Shown: positions 1-9,705, counted from the first letter of the stretch. The stretch: 64,000 nucleotides of DNA from Streptomyces eurocidicus (GCF_002891295.1 NZ_LGUI01000002.1:806001-870000), one strand, 5' to 3'. Program-made: numbers and translations. The notes: generated by a model not told the origin, from the letters alone.

Positions 1-180
1 ACCGTCAGCGTCGGCGACCGGCCGGACCTGCTCGCGTACCACTACCTCGGCAGCGCCGAGCAGTGGTGGCAGATCGCCGACGCCAACCCCGTCACCGACC
101 CCAGGGAGCTGACGGGAACCCCGGGCCGCAGACTGCGGATCGCGCTCCCGGAGGGCGTACCCGGAGCCGCGAATGGCTGA
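1..180 (+). CDS. LysM-domain baseplate/tube-initiator protein, 3' end only
   Basis: Only the last 59 codons lie in the window; the reading frame is open from base 1 and stops at 178-180. The visible part reads as the end of a LysM-type module: a GDRPDLLAYHYLGSAEQWW stretch, then a D-A-N-P motif and a final arginine-leucine strand. In phage tails and contractile injection systems, a LysM protein joins the inner tube to the hub, and its gene usually sits directly before the hub gene, as here. The stop codon overlaps the next start by eight bases, so translation is probably coupled. The 5' part is outside the window. Confidence 0.75.
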   Translation, partial: TVSVGDRPDLLAYHYLGSAEQWWQIADANPVTDPRELTGTPGRRLRIALPEGVPGAANG

Positions 181-1315
181 CGCCCCGGTCACCACCGGAC
201 CGATCCGGCTGACCCTGATGATGGGGCCCCGGATCCCCGTGCCCGTGCCGCAGCCCGTCACCGACGCCCTGCTGTCCGCCCAGGTCACCGTGGCCAGCGG
301 ACAGCGCAGCGGGTTCCAGCTGGCGTTCGACCTGTCGAAGAACGGGCTGATCAACACCGCCCTGCTGCCCGGCGGGTTCTTCGACCCCGAGATCAGGGTC
401 GTGCTCGTCGTCACCGTCCAGGGCACCCCCACCGTCCTCATGGACGGCGTCCTCATCCGGCAGGAGGTCGGCATCAGCAACCAGCCCGGCCAGTCCACCC
501 TCACCGTCACCGGCGAGGACCTGACCGTGCTGATGGACCTGGACGACCGGACCGGCGAGGACTACCCCGCGATGTCGCCCGCCGGCCGGGTCGCCGTGAT
601 GCTCACCCGCTACGCCCAGTACGGCATCACCCCGCTGGTCGTCCCCGAGGTGATCCCGCAGGTGTCCCTGCCCACGCACCGGGTGGAGGCCCAGAACGGG
701 ACCGACCTCGCCTACATCAGCGAGCTGGCGAAAGCCAACGGATACGTGTTCTACCTCGACCCGGGGCCCGTCCCCGGTATGAGCCGGGCCTACTGGGGAC
801 CGGAGGTACGGCTCGGCCTGCCCCAGCGCGCGCTCAACGTGAACATGGACGCCCTGTCCAACGTCGACCAGCTCACCTTCGCCTTCGACGGCACCGCCCG
901 AGAGGAGCCGAGGGCGCGGGTGCAGCTCCCCACCACCAAGATCTCGACCCTGCTGCCCATCCCCGAGGTGAGCATCCTGCGACCCCCGCTGGCCCTCAAG
1001 CCCGCACCCGCGCTGAAGAAGACGACGGTCAAGGACGCGGCGAAGAAGGAGCCCGGATCGGCCCTGGCCGAGACCCTCGCCAAGGCCATGGAGTCCGCCG
1101 ACGCGGTCTCCGGCTCCGGGCAGCTCGACGTCGTCCGCTACGGCCAGGTCCTGCGCCCCCGCGAACTCGTGGGCGTACGCGGCGCGGGGATCACCTACGA
1201 CGGCCTGTACTTCGTCAAGAGCGTCACCCACAACCTCCAACGAGGCGCCTACACCCAGAACTTCACCCTCGCCCGCGAGGGCCTGATCTCCCGCACGCCC
1301 GTCGTACGCCCGTAA
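173..1315 (+). CDS. Contractile injection system hub protein (gp27/VgrG-N/phage late control D-like)
   Basis: A 380-residue protein starting at the ATG inside the end of the LysM gene. It has the make-up of a gp27-type hub: N-terminal beta-barrel with a VTVASGQRSGFQLAFDL strand, a domain carrying GEDLTVLMDLDD followed by a helix with MLTRYAQYGI, then a second barrel ending in GLYFVKSVTHNLQRGAYTQ. Such hubs form a trimer at the base of the tube and hold the spike. Around residues 255-310 there is a Pro/Lys/Ala-rich linker (KPAPALKKTTVKDAAKK) that is unusual for a compact hub and may be flexible. It lacks a fused gp5 needle, which is encoded separately by the next gene. Confidence 0.8.
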   Translation: MADAPVTTGPIRLTLMMGPRIPVPVPQPVTDALLSAQVTVASGQRSGFQLAFDLSKNGLINTALLPGGFFDPEIRVVLVVTVQGTPTVLMDGVLIRQEVGISNQPGQSTLTVTGEDLTVLMDLDDRTGEDYPAMSPAGRVAVMLTRYAQYGITPLVVPEVIPQVSLPTHRVEAQNGTDLAYISELAKANGYVFYLDPGPVPGMSRAYWGPEVRLGLPQRALNVNMDALSNVDQLTFAFDGTAREEPRARVQLPTTKISTLLPIPEVSILRPPLALKPAPALKKTTVKDAAKKEPGSALAETLAKAMESADAVSGSGQLDVVRYGQVLRPRELVGVRGAGITYDGLYFVKSVTHNLQRGAYTQNFTLAREGLISRTPVVRP

Positions 1316-1347
1316 AGCCCCCGGAACAGGAGCACAGGAGCAGACGC

Positions 1348-1863
1348 ATGGCCACTGAACCCACCCGCTACCTCGGCAAGTACCGGGGCACCGTGGTGAA
1401 CAACACCGATCCGGAGCGGCGCGGACGCATCACGGCGCTGGTGACGGACGTCCTCGGCAAGACGCCGTCCAACTGGGCCATGCCCTGCTTCCCGGTGGCC
1501 GGCCGGGGGATGGGGCACTACGCCGTGCCCCCGGTCGGGTCCGGGGTGTGGATGGAGTTCGAGCAGGGCAACCCCAGCGACCCCATCTGGTCCGGCTGCT
1601 GGTACGGCCACGAGAGCGAACTGCCCCCGCAGGCGCTCACCGGCCTCCCCGCCGCGCCCAACCACGTCCTGCGGACGACGCTGGGCCGGCGGACGCTGGT
1701 CCTCTCCGACGACCCGGTCACCGGCATCACCCTCAGGTCCGAGACCGGCGCCTCCATCGTGATCAACGACTCCGGGATCGAGATCGACAACGGCCAGGGA
1801 GCGAAGATCACGCTCATCGGCCCGACCGTGACCATCAACCAGGACGCCCTGAGCGTGACCTGA
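1348..1863 (+). CDS. Baseplate spike protein, gp5/gpV OB-fold type
   Basis: A 171-residue protein 32 bases after the hub gene, with AGGAGCACAGGAG upstream of ATG. It begins with YLGKYRGTVVNNTDPERRGR, the typical start of a phage baseplate assembly protein V/gp5 OB fold, followed by YAVPPVGSGVWMEFEQG and PIWSGCWY. The C-terminal 50 residues are short repeating beta strands (GITLRSETGASIVIND, GAKITLIGPTVTIN) that would form a short trimeric beta-helical needle. It should sit on the hub and carry the PAAR-like tip encoded next. Confidence 0.85.
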   Translation: MATEPTRYLGKYRGTVVNNTDPERRGRITALVTDVLGKTPSNWAMPCFPVAGRGMGHYAVPPVGSGVWMEFEQGNPSDPIWSGCWYGHESELPPQALTGLPAAPNHVLRTTLGRRTLVLSDDPVTGITLRSETGASIVINDSGIEIDNGQGAKITLIGPTVTINQDALSVT

Positions 1864-1878
1864 GAGAGGAGGGTTCCC

Positions 1879-2211
1879 TTGTCCGGAAATCTCTTGCACG
1901 TCAACGCGACGGTGACCTGCCCGCACGGGGCACGCGCCACCATCCTGCCCGCGCAGGTCAGGGTGGTCGTCGGCGGGAACTTCGCCGCCTCCGTGGCGGA
2001 CCTGGACACCGTCGGCGGCTGCCCGTTCTTCCTGGCCAACACCCCGCATCCCTGCGTGACGATCCGCTGGGTGGCGCCCTCCACCCGGATCAGGATCAAC
2101 GGCTCGCCGGCCGTCCTGCGCTCCTCCACGGGCCTGTGCCTGGCCCCCGACCAGGCGCCGCAAGGGCCGCCCAACGTGTCCGTGGTCCAGCAGCGGGTGG
2201 TGGGCCGGTGA
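1879..2211 (+). CDS. PAAR-like spike tip protein
   Basis: A 110-residue protein starting at TTG 1879, chosen because GAGAGGAGGG lies just upstream and no better start exists. The sequence is beta-rich and glycine-rich and has four cysteines (14, 48, 59 and 87) plus several histidines, consistent with a metal-stabilised conical tip. Position between the gp5-like spike and gp25 matches the PAAR slot of contractile injection operons. The family is a PAAR-like (DUF4280-like) variant rather than canonical PAAR, since no PAAR tetrapeptide repeats are visible. Its stop overlaps the next GTG. Confidence 0.65.
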   Translation: MSGNLLHVNATVTCPHGARATILPAQVRVVVGGNFAASVADLDTVGGCPFFLANTPHPCVTIRWVAPSTRIRINGSPAVLRSSTGLCLAPDQAPQGPPNVSVVQQRVVGR

Positions 2212-2627
2212 ACGGGCCGCGCGGGAACCAGGGTCCGACGGCGCCCGCCTCCGGGCCGCGCCGGACCGACATCGCCTTCCCGTTCCGGATCGGCACCCGG
2301 GGCCGTACCGCGGACGCCGGCTACGACGACCACGTCCGCGACATGATCGAGCAACTGCTGTTCACCAGCCCCGGCGAGCGCGTGATGCGCCCCGACTTCG
2401 GCTGCGGGCTGCTCGACCTGGTCTTCGCCCCGAACAGCCCCGAACTGGCCGCCGCGCTCCAGCTCACCGTGCAGGCGGCCCTCCAACGCTGGCTCGGCGA
2501 CGTGATCGAGGTGGAGTCGCTCGACGTGGTGAGCGAGGAGAACGTGGTGCGGGTGCACCTGGTCTACGTGGTGCGCCGGACCGGCTCGCACCGCGTCGAA
2601 GAGTTCGAAGGACGGGGAGCGGCGTGA
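2208..2627 (+). CDS. gp25-like baseplate protein (GPW/gp25 family)
   Basis: A 139-residue protein starting at a GTG that overlaps the preceding TGA (GTGA), implying translational coupling. After a disordered N-terminus it carries the family signature: DMIEQLLFTSPGERVMRPDF, then the conserved E-R region, FGCGLL and an LQLTVQAALQRW helix, ending with strands such as VVRVHLVYVV. gp25 proteins join the baseplate wedge to the sheath. The EPR-like core of gp25 (here GERVMRPDFG) is intact. Confidence 0.88.
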   Translation: MNGPRGNQGPTAPASGPRRTDIAFPFRIGTRGRTADAGYDDHVRDMIEQLLFTSPGERVMRPDFGCGLLDLVFAPNSPELAAALQLTVQAALQRWLGDVIEVESLDVVSEENVVRVHLVYVVRRTGSHRVEEFEGRGAA

Positions 2628-5600
2628 CAGGCGGGACAACGGCGCAGAACTGCGCCACGGAACGCAGACGGGACGACGTCCGGGCCGCGGAGCTGAACGG
2701 CGTCGACGAGATCGAGGTGAGCGACGACGGCCGCACCCTCACCGTCACCTTCCTCGGCAAGGCACCCTCACCGGGCCGTATGGGCCCGGGGAACATACGG
2801 ATCGACGGCGGCCGACGCGTCACCGGCATCCGCGCCACCGCGGTCACCGTGGAGGTGACGGCGGACCCCGAGCTCGACGACCGCATGCTGGTCACCCTCG
2901 ACAAGGCCGGCGACACCTCCCCCTACACCCTGGCGGTCGTCGAGACCGACGCGTACGGGCGACCGGGCGAGGAGCCGTACCGCGGCTTCGACCCCCGCTA
3001 CCACCGGGCCGGGTTCGCCTTCGGCCCGTCCTGCCCCACCCCCTTCGACTGCCGGGACCAGGAACCCTGCCCGCCGCGGCCGCGGCCGCACCCGGTCATC
3101 GACTACACCGCACGCGACTACGAGACCCTGCGGCGCCTCGCCCTGGACCGGATGACGCTCACCACCCCCGACTGGACCGAGCGGCACGTCCCGGACCTCG
3201 GAGTGACGCTCGTCGAGCTCCTCGCCCACACCGCCGACCAGATCGGCTACCAGCAGGACGCGGTGGCCACCGAGGCGTACCTCGACACCGCCCGCCGCCG
3301 GGTCTCCGTACGCCGCCACGTCCGGCTCGTCGACTACCCCATGCACGACGGCTGCAACGCCCGCGCGTTCGTGGCCCTGGAGGTGGACACCGCCCTGACG
3401 CTCGCGTCCGGCACCTTCCGGTTCGCCGCCGTGGACGTCAGCGCCCTCACCCCGCAGGAACGACCGGACCTGGGCACCGTGGTCCCCGACGAGGAACTGG
3501 ACGCCCTCGCCGAGACCGCCCTCGTGGAGGTCTTCGAACCGCTCGACCGGTGCGACCTCGACCTGCGCCCCGCACACAACGCCGTCCGCCTGTGGACCTG
3601 GGGCGACGAGGACTGCTACCTGCCCGAGGGGGCGACCGGGGCCACCCTGCGCGACGAATGGGTGTGCGGGGACGGGAGCGCGCCGGAAGGAGAAGGGGAC
3701 GGTGACGAGGACCGCGAGCGGGTCCTCGCGCTGTGCCCCGGCGACGTGCTCCTGATCGAGGAGGTCCTCGGCCCGCGCACCGGCGCCCCCGCCGACGCCG
3801 ACCCCGCCCACCGCCAGGCCGTCCGGCTCACCTCGGTCACCCCCCTCGTCGACGAGCTGTACGACCAGCCCGTCGTCGAGGTGACCTGGGCCCCGGCCGA
3901 CGCCCTCACCTTCCCGGTGTGCCTCTCCGGCCGGGCCGGCACCGACTGCGCGCCGCTCACCGACGTCAGCCTGGTCCGGGCGAACGTCGTCCTCGTCGAC
4001 CACGGCCGTTCGCTCACCCACTGCTACGGGGAACCGGAGCGCGTCACGGTCCCGCCCGCCCCCGTCACCGTCCCCGGCTGCGAGCCACCGGAGTTCGGCT
4101 GCGGCGACCGGGCGGAGACCACCGGATCCGCCGCCGCCGTCCACGACCTGCTCGACCGGGCCCGGGACGGGTACCAGCTGGAGCCCGGCCAGGTACGCGA
4201 GCTCCACCGCCTGGTGGGCGAGCCCGCCGTGGCCCGCGCCGGACTCGACGTCCACCTGGTCCCCGGCGCCGACGGCGAGGAACGGGTGGTGCCGCCCGGC
4301 GCCGACGCGCAGGCCGCCGCCCTGGAGACCCTCCTCGCCCAGACGTCCTACCCGGGGCTCCCGGCGCGCTTCCGGCCCTTACTGCTCCAAGCACCCGTCA
4401 CCCAGGCCGCCCCCTACCCCGCCCCCGAGCAGGTCGCCGCGAGCCAGGCCGACCTGCTCGCCACCCTCCCCGAGCGGCTGCGCCTCCGCCTGGAGGAGCT
4501 CTGGGCGCAGGTCCACGACGGCGAGAACCCGACACCGGACCAGGTGGCCGAGCTGACCGTCGTGTTCGGCGCCGCCACCCTGGAACGGTTCCACCTCGCC
4601 GAACGGCCCGCCGAGGCCCTGCGCGAGCTCATCGCCCGCCGCGGACGGCTGCTCGCGGGCAAACTGCGCCGCCTCTCGGTGCTCGTGGCCCGGGCCCGCG
4701 CCGGCGGTGTCCTCGACCCGCGCGTCACCTGGGAGATCCTGCACGACTGGGGAGCCGCGTACGCCGACGGCCTCGACCCGGCCGACCCCCGGCTCGCGGG
4801 CCCCGCCACCGGGACCGGCCAGGACCCCCGGACGGCCCTGCCCGCCGTCGTCGTCACCGAGGAGCGGGCCGAAGACCCGGAGGAGGAGCCGGCGGACCGG
4901 GCGCCCACCTGGCTGCCCCGCCGGGACCTCCTCTCCAGCGGCCGCCGGGACCGGCACTTCGTCGGCGAGCTGGAGGACGACGGAAGGCTCGCCCTGCGCT
5001 TCGGCGACGGCCGCCACGGCGCCGCCCCACCGCCCGGCGCCACCCTGGAGCTCTCCTACCGGACCGGCAACGGCCCCACCGGCAACGTCGGCGCCGAGGC
5101 CATCAACCACCTCCTCCTGTGCCGCGCCGGATCCCCCGGCGTCACCCGGGTGCGCAACCCGCTCGCCGCCGCCGGCGGCACCGCCCCCGAGTCCCTGGAC
5201 GACGTACGCCGGCTCGCGCCCCTGGCACCGCGGCGGACCCGGCTGCGCGCCGTCACCGCCGACGACTACGCCGAACTGGCCGCCCGTGTCCCCGGGGTGC
5301 AGCGCGCCGCCGCCGACATCCGCTGGACGGGCACCACACAGGAGGTGCAGGTGGCCGTCGACCCGCTCGGCACGGCCGCCCCGGACGCCGTCCTCCTGGC
5401 GGCCGTCGGCCATGTCCTCGACGGCTACCGGCGGATCGGCCACGACGTCGTGGTGCACCCCGCCCGCCTGGTCCCGCTCGACATCTCCCTCACCGTGTGC
5501 GCCGCCCCCGGCTTCCAGCGCGGACACGTCCTCGCCGAGCTGCGCCGCGTGCTCGGCACCCGCACCCTCGCCGACGGACGGCGCGGCTTCTTCCACCCCG

Positions 5601-5836
5601 ACGCCCTCACCTTCGGCGAACCCGTCCGCGTCAGCCGCCTGGTCGCCGCGGCCGCCGCCGTACCCGGCGTCGTGAGCGTCCACGCCACCCGGCTGCGCCG
5701 GCTCCACCACCACGACGACGGCGAGCTGGAGGCCGGGCTGCTGCGGCTCGGGCCGCTGGAGATCGCCCAATGCGACAACGACCCCGACTGGCCGGAGAAC
5801 GGCCGACTCGGCATCGAGATCGGAGGCGGCCGATGA
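2624..5836 (+). CDS. Large putative baseplate assembly protein J (gp6-like), with a TTA codon
   Basis: A 1,070-residue protein starting at a GTG overlapping the gp25 stop. It contains the typical 'putative baseplate assembly protein' segment DLGVTLVELLAHTADQIGYQ followed by AYLDTARRRVSVRRH, and a J-like C-terminal half with LRFGDGRHGAAPPPGATLEL and RTGNGPTGNVGAEAI, then a VPGVQRAAADIRW strand pattern. gp6/J proteins form the baseplate wedge ring. Unlike short phage J proteins it has a roughly 500-residue insertion, partly acidic and helical, in the middle. Codon 586 (bases 4379-4381) is TTA, the leucine codon read by the bldA tRNA in Streptomyces. Confidence 0.88.
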   Translation: MTGGTTAQNCATERRRDDVRAAELNGVDEIEVSDDGRTLTVTFLGKAPSPGRMGPGNIRIDGGRRVTGIRATAVTVEVTADPELDDRMLVTLDKAGDTSPYTLAVVETDAYGRPGEEPYRGFDPRYHRAGFAFGPSCPTPFDCRDQEPCPPRPRPHPVIDYTARDYETLRRLALDRMTLTTPDWTERHVPDLGVTLVELLAHTADQIGYQQDAVATEAYLDTARRRVSVRRHVRLVDYPMHDGCNARAFVALEVDTALTLASGTFRFAAVDVSALTPQERPDLGTVVPDEELDALAETALVEVFEPLDRCDLDLRPAHNAVRLWTWGDEDCYLPEGATGATLRDEWVCGDGSAPEGEGDGDEDRERVLALCPGDVLLIEEVLGPRTGAPADADPAHRQAVRLTSVTPLVDELYDQPVVEVTWAPADALTFPVCLSGRAGTDCAPLTDVSLVRANVVLVDHGRSLTHCYGEPERVTVPPAPVTVPGCEPPEFGCGDRAETTGSAAAVHDLLDRARDGYQLEPGQVRELHRLVGEPAVARAGLDVHLVPGADGEERVVPPGADAQAAALETLLAQTSYPGLPARFRPLLLQAPVTQAAPYPAPEQVAASQADLLATLPERLRLRLEELWAQVHDGENPTPDQVAELTVVFGAATLERFHLAERPAEALRELIARRGRLLAGKLRRLSVLVARARAGGVLDPRVTWEILHDWGAAYADGLDPADPRLAGPATGTGQDPRTALPAVVVTEERAEDPEEEPADRAPTWLPRRDLLSSGRRDRHFVGELEDDGRLALRFGDGRHGAAPPPGATLELSYRTGNGPTGNVGAEAINHLLLCRAGSPGVTRVRNPLAAAGGTAPESLDDVRRLAPLAPRRTRLRAVTADDYAELAARVPGVQRAAADIRWTGTTQEVQVAVDPLGTAAPDAVLLAAVGHVLDGYRRIGHDVVVHPARLVPLDISLTVCAAPGFQRGHVLAELRRVLGTRTLADGRRGFFHPDALTFGEPVRVSRLVAAAAAVPGVVSVHATRLRRLHHHDDGELEAGLLRLGPLEIAQCDNDPDWPENGRLGIEIGGGR

Positions 5837-8800
5837 GCGGCCGATGCGACTGCGGCTGCCGGGGCACCGCGACGGCGACACCCACCGAGGTGACCAACCC
5901 GCCCGGCCTCACCGCCGTCCGCCACCGGGTGGGCACCTACGGGGAGTTCCTCTCCTCCATGCTCGCCAGGCTCTCCGGACCCGCCTACCCGGCGCTGCGC
6001 GACCTGACCGTACGCACCCCCGAAGACCCGGCGATCGCCCTGCTCGACGCCTGGGCGGTCCTCGGCGACCTGCTCACCTTCTACTCCGAGCGGATCGCCA
6101 ACGAGGGCTATCTGCGCACCGCCACGGAGGACGGCTCCCTCGCCCTGCTCGGCCGGCTCGTCGGCCACCGGCCCCGCCCCGGCGTGGCCGCCGACACCGT
6201 CCTCGCCTACGCCCTCGACCGGGACCCGAACCCCGGCCGGGAGACACCCGTGCTCATCCCGCGCGGCGCCCGCAGCCAGAGCGTGCCGGGGCCGGGGGAG
6301 GAGCCGCAGTCGTTCGAGACGGCGGAGGAGCTGACCGCCCGCTGGTCGTGGAACGAGCTCCCGGTGCTGCGCCGCCGCCCCTACCAGGTGACGCCCCGGC
6401 TCCTGGCCGAGCGCACGGAGCTGTTCGTCGCGGGCACCGCCAACAACGTCAAGCCCGGCGATCAGCTGCTGTTCGTCTTCAGCGCCGAGCCGTCCGCCCG
6501 GGACAGACGCTTCCTGCGCACCGTCCCCCACGTCCGCCTCGACCGCGAGAACGACCTCACCGAGATCGGCCTCCCCACCGCCGCCCAGCCCTCCCTGAAG
6601 GGGCTGCGCGAGGAGCTGGAGAAGTGGATCTCCTCGTCGGAGAAGGAGCCGACCACCCCGCCTCGCCCCCAGAACAGCCGCCTCGTCGACCGGTTCCAGG
6701 AGGACGTCCTCACCCCCCTGTACAAGGCCCTGGACAGCCTCAAGACCGTGTCCGCGTTCGCCGACCGGCTGTCCCGCGACGGGCAGCGCGTCCGCGAGGC
6801 CGCCGATCTCGCCCGCCCGTATCCACGGGTCGCCGCCTGGTTCGACGCCCTGGCCGGGAAGTTCACCGCACTCGTCGGACAGGCCCGGGCCCTGGAACCC
6901 CCGCAGCCCGCCGAGGGCAAGCCGAAACCGCCCCCGGTCCCCGGCGGCGCGCACGAGCCGCTGTTCGACGGACTCCGCCTCGGGGACGACCCCACGAAGG
7001 AACCCGGCGTGCGGGAGAACGCCCCGGCGGCGCCCGCCCACCCGGCCTTCCGCGGCCTGGGCGCCCTGCTCCCCGCGCTGCGCACCGCGCCCGTACGCCC
7101 CCCGGTCGACGCCCGCCACCTCGCCCGGGACCCCGAGCGCGTCTACGCCCCCGGCTCCGACACCGGCGCCCAGCTGCTGGCCGCGCTCGACGCCCGGATC
7201 CACGAGGGACTGCACGACGCCTGGCGGAAGGCGGACCTGACGGCGCCGCTCGCGCTCGGCGCGGTGCAGGTCATGAGGGTCACGGCGACACCGTTCGGGG
7301 CGACCGCGCCCATGCCCGTCAAGCCGAACGGCGGGATCGACTACGACGACTGGCGGCTCTCCGGCCTCGCCTCGCTCGGCACCACGGTCACCTACGACAA
7401 GGACGCCACCATCCCCGCGCAGATCGCCTTCGCCTACGCGGTGGCCAGCTCCACGACGTCGGCCAAGGAGCTCGTACTCCCCACCGACCGGGAACTGCCC
7501 CCCAAGGACGTCGAGGGCGTCGGGCCGGGAACGGTCCGGGTGCACACCACGTTCCCGCCCCCCGAACCGGGCCCCGGCGCGGCCGCCCCGGCGGATCCCC
7601 CGGACCCGCAGCGGCTCGGCGTCACCGCCGACCTGCTGCCCAAGCTCCCCAAGGCCACCGTCTTCGTCTCCCGGCCCGGCAAGGACAAGAAGGTGCGGGT
7701 GACCGTCACAAACGGCACGGACCCCGACGTGGTCTTCCTCCTGGGCCCCGACGAGACCTCGCCGAAGCAGATTCTCGGCAAGCTCGACGTCACCGCCCGC
7801 CGCAGCACCCCGGCCGACAAGCCCGCCACCGTCGAGGTCGTCATCAACACCCAGCTCGAGGTCACCGACCGGAACAGACTGGCCCTCGACGCCGTGTACG
7901 ACGGCATCGCCCCGGGCAGCTGGATAGCCGTCGAACGCCCCCGGAAGGGCAGCCCCGGGCAGATCCCCGGCAGCAAGGAGTTCGCCCACGTCGTCACCCG
8001 GGTCGCCGACGTCCGCGTCATCTCCCGCGCCGCCTTCGGCATCACCGGGAAGGTCACCGAACTCACGCTCCAGGACGACTGGCTCGATGACTTCGACACC
8101 AACCTCGCCCACATCAGGGACACCACCGTTTTCGCCCGGGGCGACACCCTCCGCCTCGCCGAGGAGACCGTCACCGAGGACGTCCAGGGCAACAAGATCG
8201 AACTCGCCGGGCTCCACGACGGACTGGCACCCGGCCGCCTGCTGGTGTTCAGCGGCGAGCGCACCGACATTCCCGGCACCACCGGGGTCATCGGCACCGA
8301 ACTCGCCATGGTCGCCGAGGTCCGGCAGAGCGTCGACCCCGCGCTGCCCGGCGACGCCGTGCACACCACCCTCGTCCTCACCTCGAACCTCGCCTTCCGC
8401 TACCGCCGCGAGAGCCTGCGCATCCACGGCAACGTCGCCCGGGCCACCCACGGCGCCACCCGCGACGAGCCGATCGGCAGTGGCGACGCGAGCAGGGCCA
8501 ACCAGACGTTCACCCTCTGGCAGTCCCCGCTCACCTGGCTCGCCGCCGGCAATCCGCTGGGCGCCGAGAGCACCCTGGAGGTCCGGGTGGACGGCGTGCG
8601 CTGGCACGAGGTCGACAGCCTCGCCGGACGCGGCCCGCTGGAGCGGGTGTTCGTCACCGGCAGCACCGGATCCGCCGACGGCCGGACCACCCTCACCTTC
8701 GGCGACGGCGTGCACGGCTCGCGCCTGCCCACCGGACACGAGAACGTCCGCGCCCGCTACCGCATCGGCGTCGGCAGGACCGCCAACGTCAAGGCCGGCC

Positions 8801-9705
8801 GCATCACCCAGCCGACCACCCGGCCCCTCGGCGTCACCGCCGTCGTCAACCCGCTGCCCGCCACCGGCGGCGCCGACCCGGACGGCCCCCGCCTCGCCCG
8901 CCGCAACATCCCCCTGGCCGTCACCGCCCTCGACCGGCTCGTCTCCGTACCCGACTACGAGGACTTCGCCCGCTCCCGGGCCGGCATCGGCAGGGCCGCC
9001 GCCCGGGAGATCTTCGACGGCACCCGGCGCACCGTCCACCTCACCGTCGCCGGTGTCGACGACATCGCGCTCACCGACGACTCCGACATCGTGCGCACCC
9101 TGCGCACCTCCCTCGCCGCCCACGGCGACCCCCGGGTGCCGGTCACCGTGGCCGTACGCGAACTGGTGCTCCTCATCGTCGCGGCCAACGTCAAAGTGCA
9201 CCCCGACCACACCTGGGACCTCGTCGAACCCGCCCTGCGCCGGGCGCTGCTCGCCCGGCTCGGCTATCCCGCGCGCGAGCTCGGCACGCCCGCCCACCTG
9301 TCGGAGGTGCTGGCCACGGCACAGTCCGTACCGGGCGTGGAGTACGTGGACGTCGATGTGTTCACCGGCGTCCCCGGCAGCCTCACCCCGCAGGGCCTGG
9401 AGGAGCTCCCCGGCAAGCTGAAGCGCCCGCAGCCGGTGGTCGGCGCCCGGCTCGCCGCGTACGAGGAGGACCGCTACACCGTCTCGCCGCCGGGCCGGGA
9501 GACCACCGAGACCCTCACCGAGGTCGCCGCCAGGAACGGCGTCACCGTCGCCGAACTGCTGCGCCTCAACCCCGACATCACCGACACCCGCCCGCTGCGG
9601 AAGGGGCGCGTGGTCCTCGTCTTCCGCGGCATCCGCCCGGCGCAGTTGGCGCTGCTCTCCCCGGACGTGCCGGACACACTGATCCTTAAGGAGGCACGGG
9701 CGTGA
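5833..9705 (+). CDS. Second large putative baseplate assembly protein J, with C-terminal LysM-like domain
   Basis: A 1,290-residue protein starting at ATG 5833, which overlaps the previous stop (ATGA). The N-terminus is cysteine-rich (GRCDCGCRG), followed by the J signature AIALLDAWAVLGDLLTFYSE and NEGYLRTAT. The C-terminal third has TLTFGDGVHGSRLPTGHENV, RIGVGRTANVKAG and VPGVEYVDVDVF, all typical of J/gp6 wedge proteins. Residues about 1215-1275 look like a LysM repeat (a YTV strand, a TLTEVAARNGVTVAELLRLN helix pair, then LRKGRVVLV). A LysM at the end of a wedge protein is unusual. It probably pairs with the preceding J protein in a heteromeric wedge. Confidence 0.85.
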   Translation: MSGRCDCGCRGTATATPTEVTNPPGLTAVRHRVGTYGEFLSSMLARLSGPAYPALRDLTVRTPEDPAIALLDAWAVLGDLLTFYSERIANEGYLRTATEDGSLALLGRLVGHRPRPGVAADTVLAYALDRDPNPGRETPVLIPRGARSQSVPGPGEEPQSFETAEELTARWSWNELPVLRRRPYQVTPRLLAERTELFVAGTANNVKPGDQLLFVFSAEPSARDRRFLRTVPHVRLDRENDLTEIGLPTAAQPSLKGLREELEKWISSSEKEPTTPPRPQNSRLVDRFQEDVLTPLYKALDSLKTVSAFADRLSRDGQRVREAADLARPYPRVAAWFDALAGKFTALVGQARALEPPQPAEGKPKPPPVPGGAHEPLFDGLRLGDDPTKEPGVRENAPAAPAHPAFRGLGALLPALRTAPVRPPVDARHLARDPERVYAPGSDTGAQLLAALDARIHEGLHDAWRKADLTAPLALGAVQVMRVTATPFGATAPMPVKPNGGIDYDDWRLSGLASLGTTVTYDKDATIPAQIAFAYAVASSTTSAKELVLPTDRELPPKDVEGVGPGTVRVHTTFPPPEPGPGAAAPADPPDPQRLGVTADLLPKLPKATVFVSRPGKDKKVRVTVTNGTDPDVVFLLGPDETSPKQILGKLDVTARRSTPADKPATVEVVINTQLEVTDRNRLALDAVYDGIAPGSWIAVERPRKGSPGQIPGSKEFAHVVTRVADVRVISRAAFGITGKVTELTLQDDWLDDFDTNLAHIRDTTVFARGDTLRLAEETVTEDVQGNKIELAGLHDGLAPGRLLVFSGERTDIPGTTGVIGTELAMVAEVRQSVDPALPGDAVHTTLVLTSNLAFRYRRESLRIHGNVARATHGATRDEPIGSGDASRANQTFTLWQSPLTWLAAGNPLGAESTLEVRVDGVRWHEVDSLAGRGPLERVFVTGSTGSADGRTTLTFGDGVHGSRLPTGHENVRARYRIGVGRTANVKAGRITQPTTRPLGVTAVVNPLPATGGADPDGPRLARRNIPLAVTALDRLVSVPDYEDFARSRAGIGRAAAREIFDGTRRTVHLTVAGVDDIALTDDSDIVRTLRTSLAAHGDPRVPVTVAVRELVLLIVAANVKVHPDHTWDLVEPALRRALLARLGYPARELGTPAHLSEVLATAQSVPGVEYVDVDVFTGVPGSLTPQGLEELPGKLKRPQPVVGARLAAYEEDRYTVSPPGRETTETLTEVAARNGVTVAELLRLNPDITDTRPLRKGRVVLVFRGIRPAQLALLSPDVPDTLILKEARA

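Noticed and set aside
1249..2163. Leftward frame of 304 codons opposite the spike and tip genes.
   Set aside because: Antisense to three coupled baseplate genes; no motif or ribosome site.
3733..5832. N-terminal extension of the second baseplate J frame, running through the first J gene.
   Set aside because: The extension is a shifted-frame Arg/Pro-rich translation of the first J gene; ATG 5833 overlaps the previous stop and opens a family-like N-terminus.
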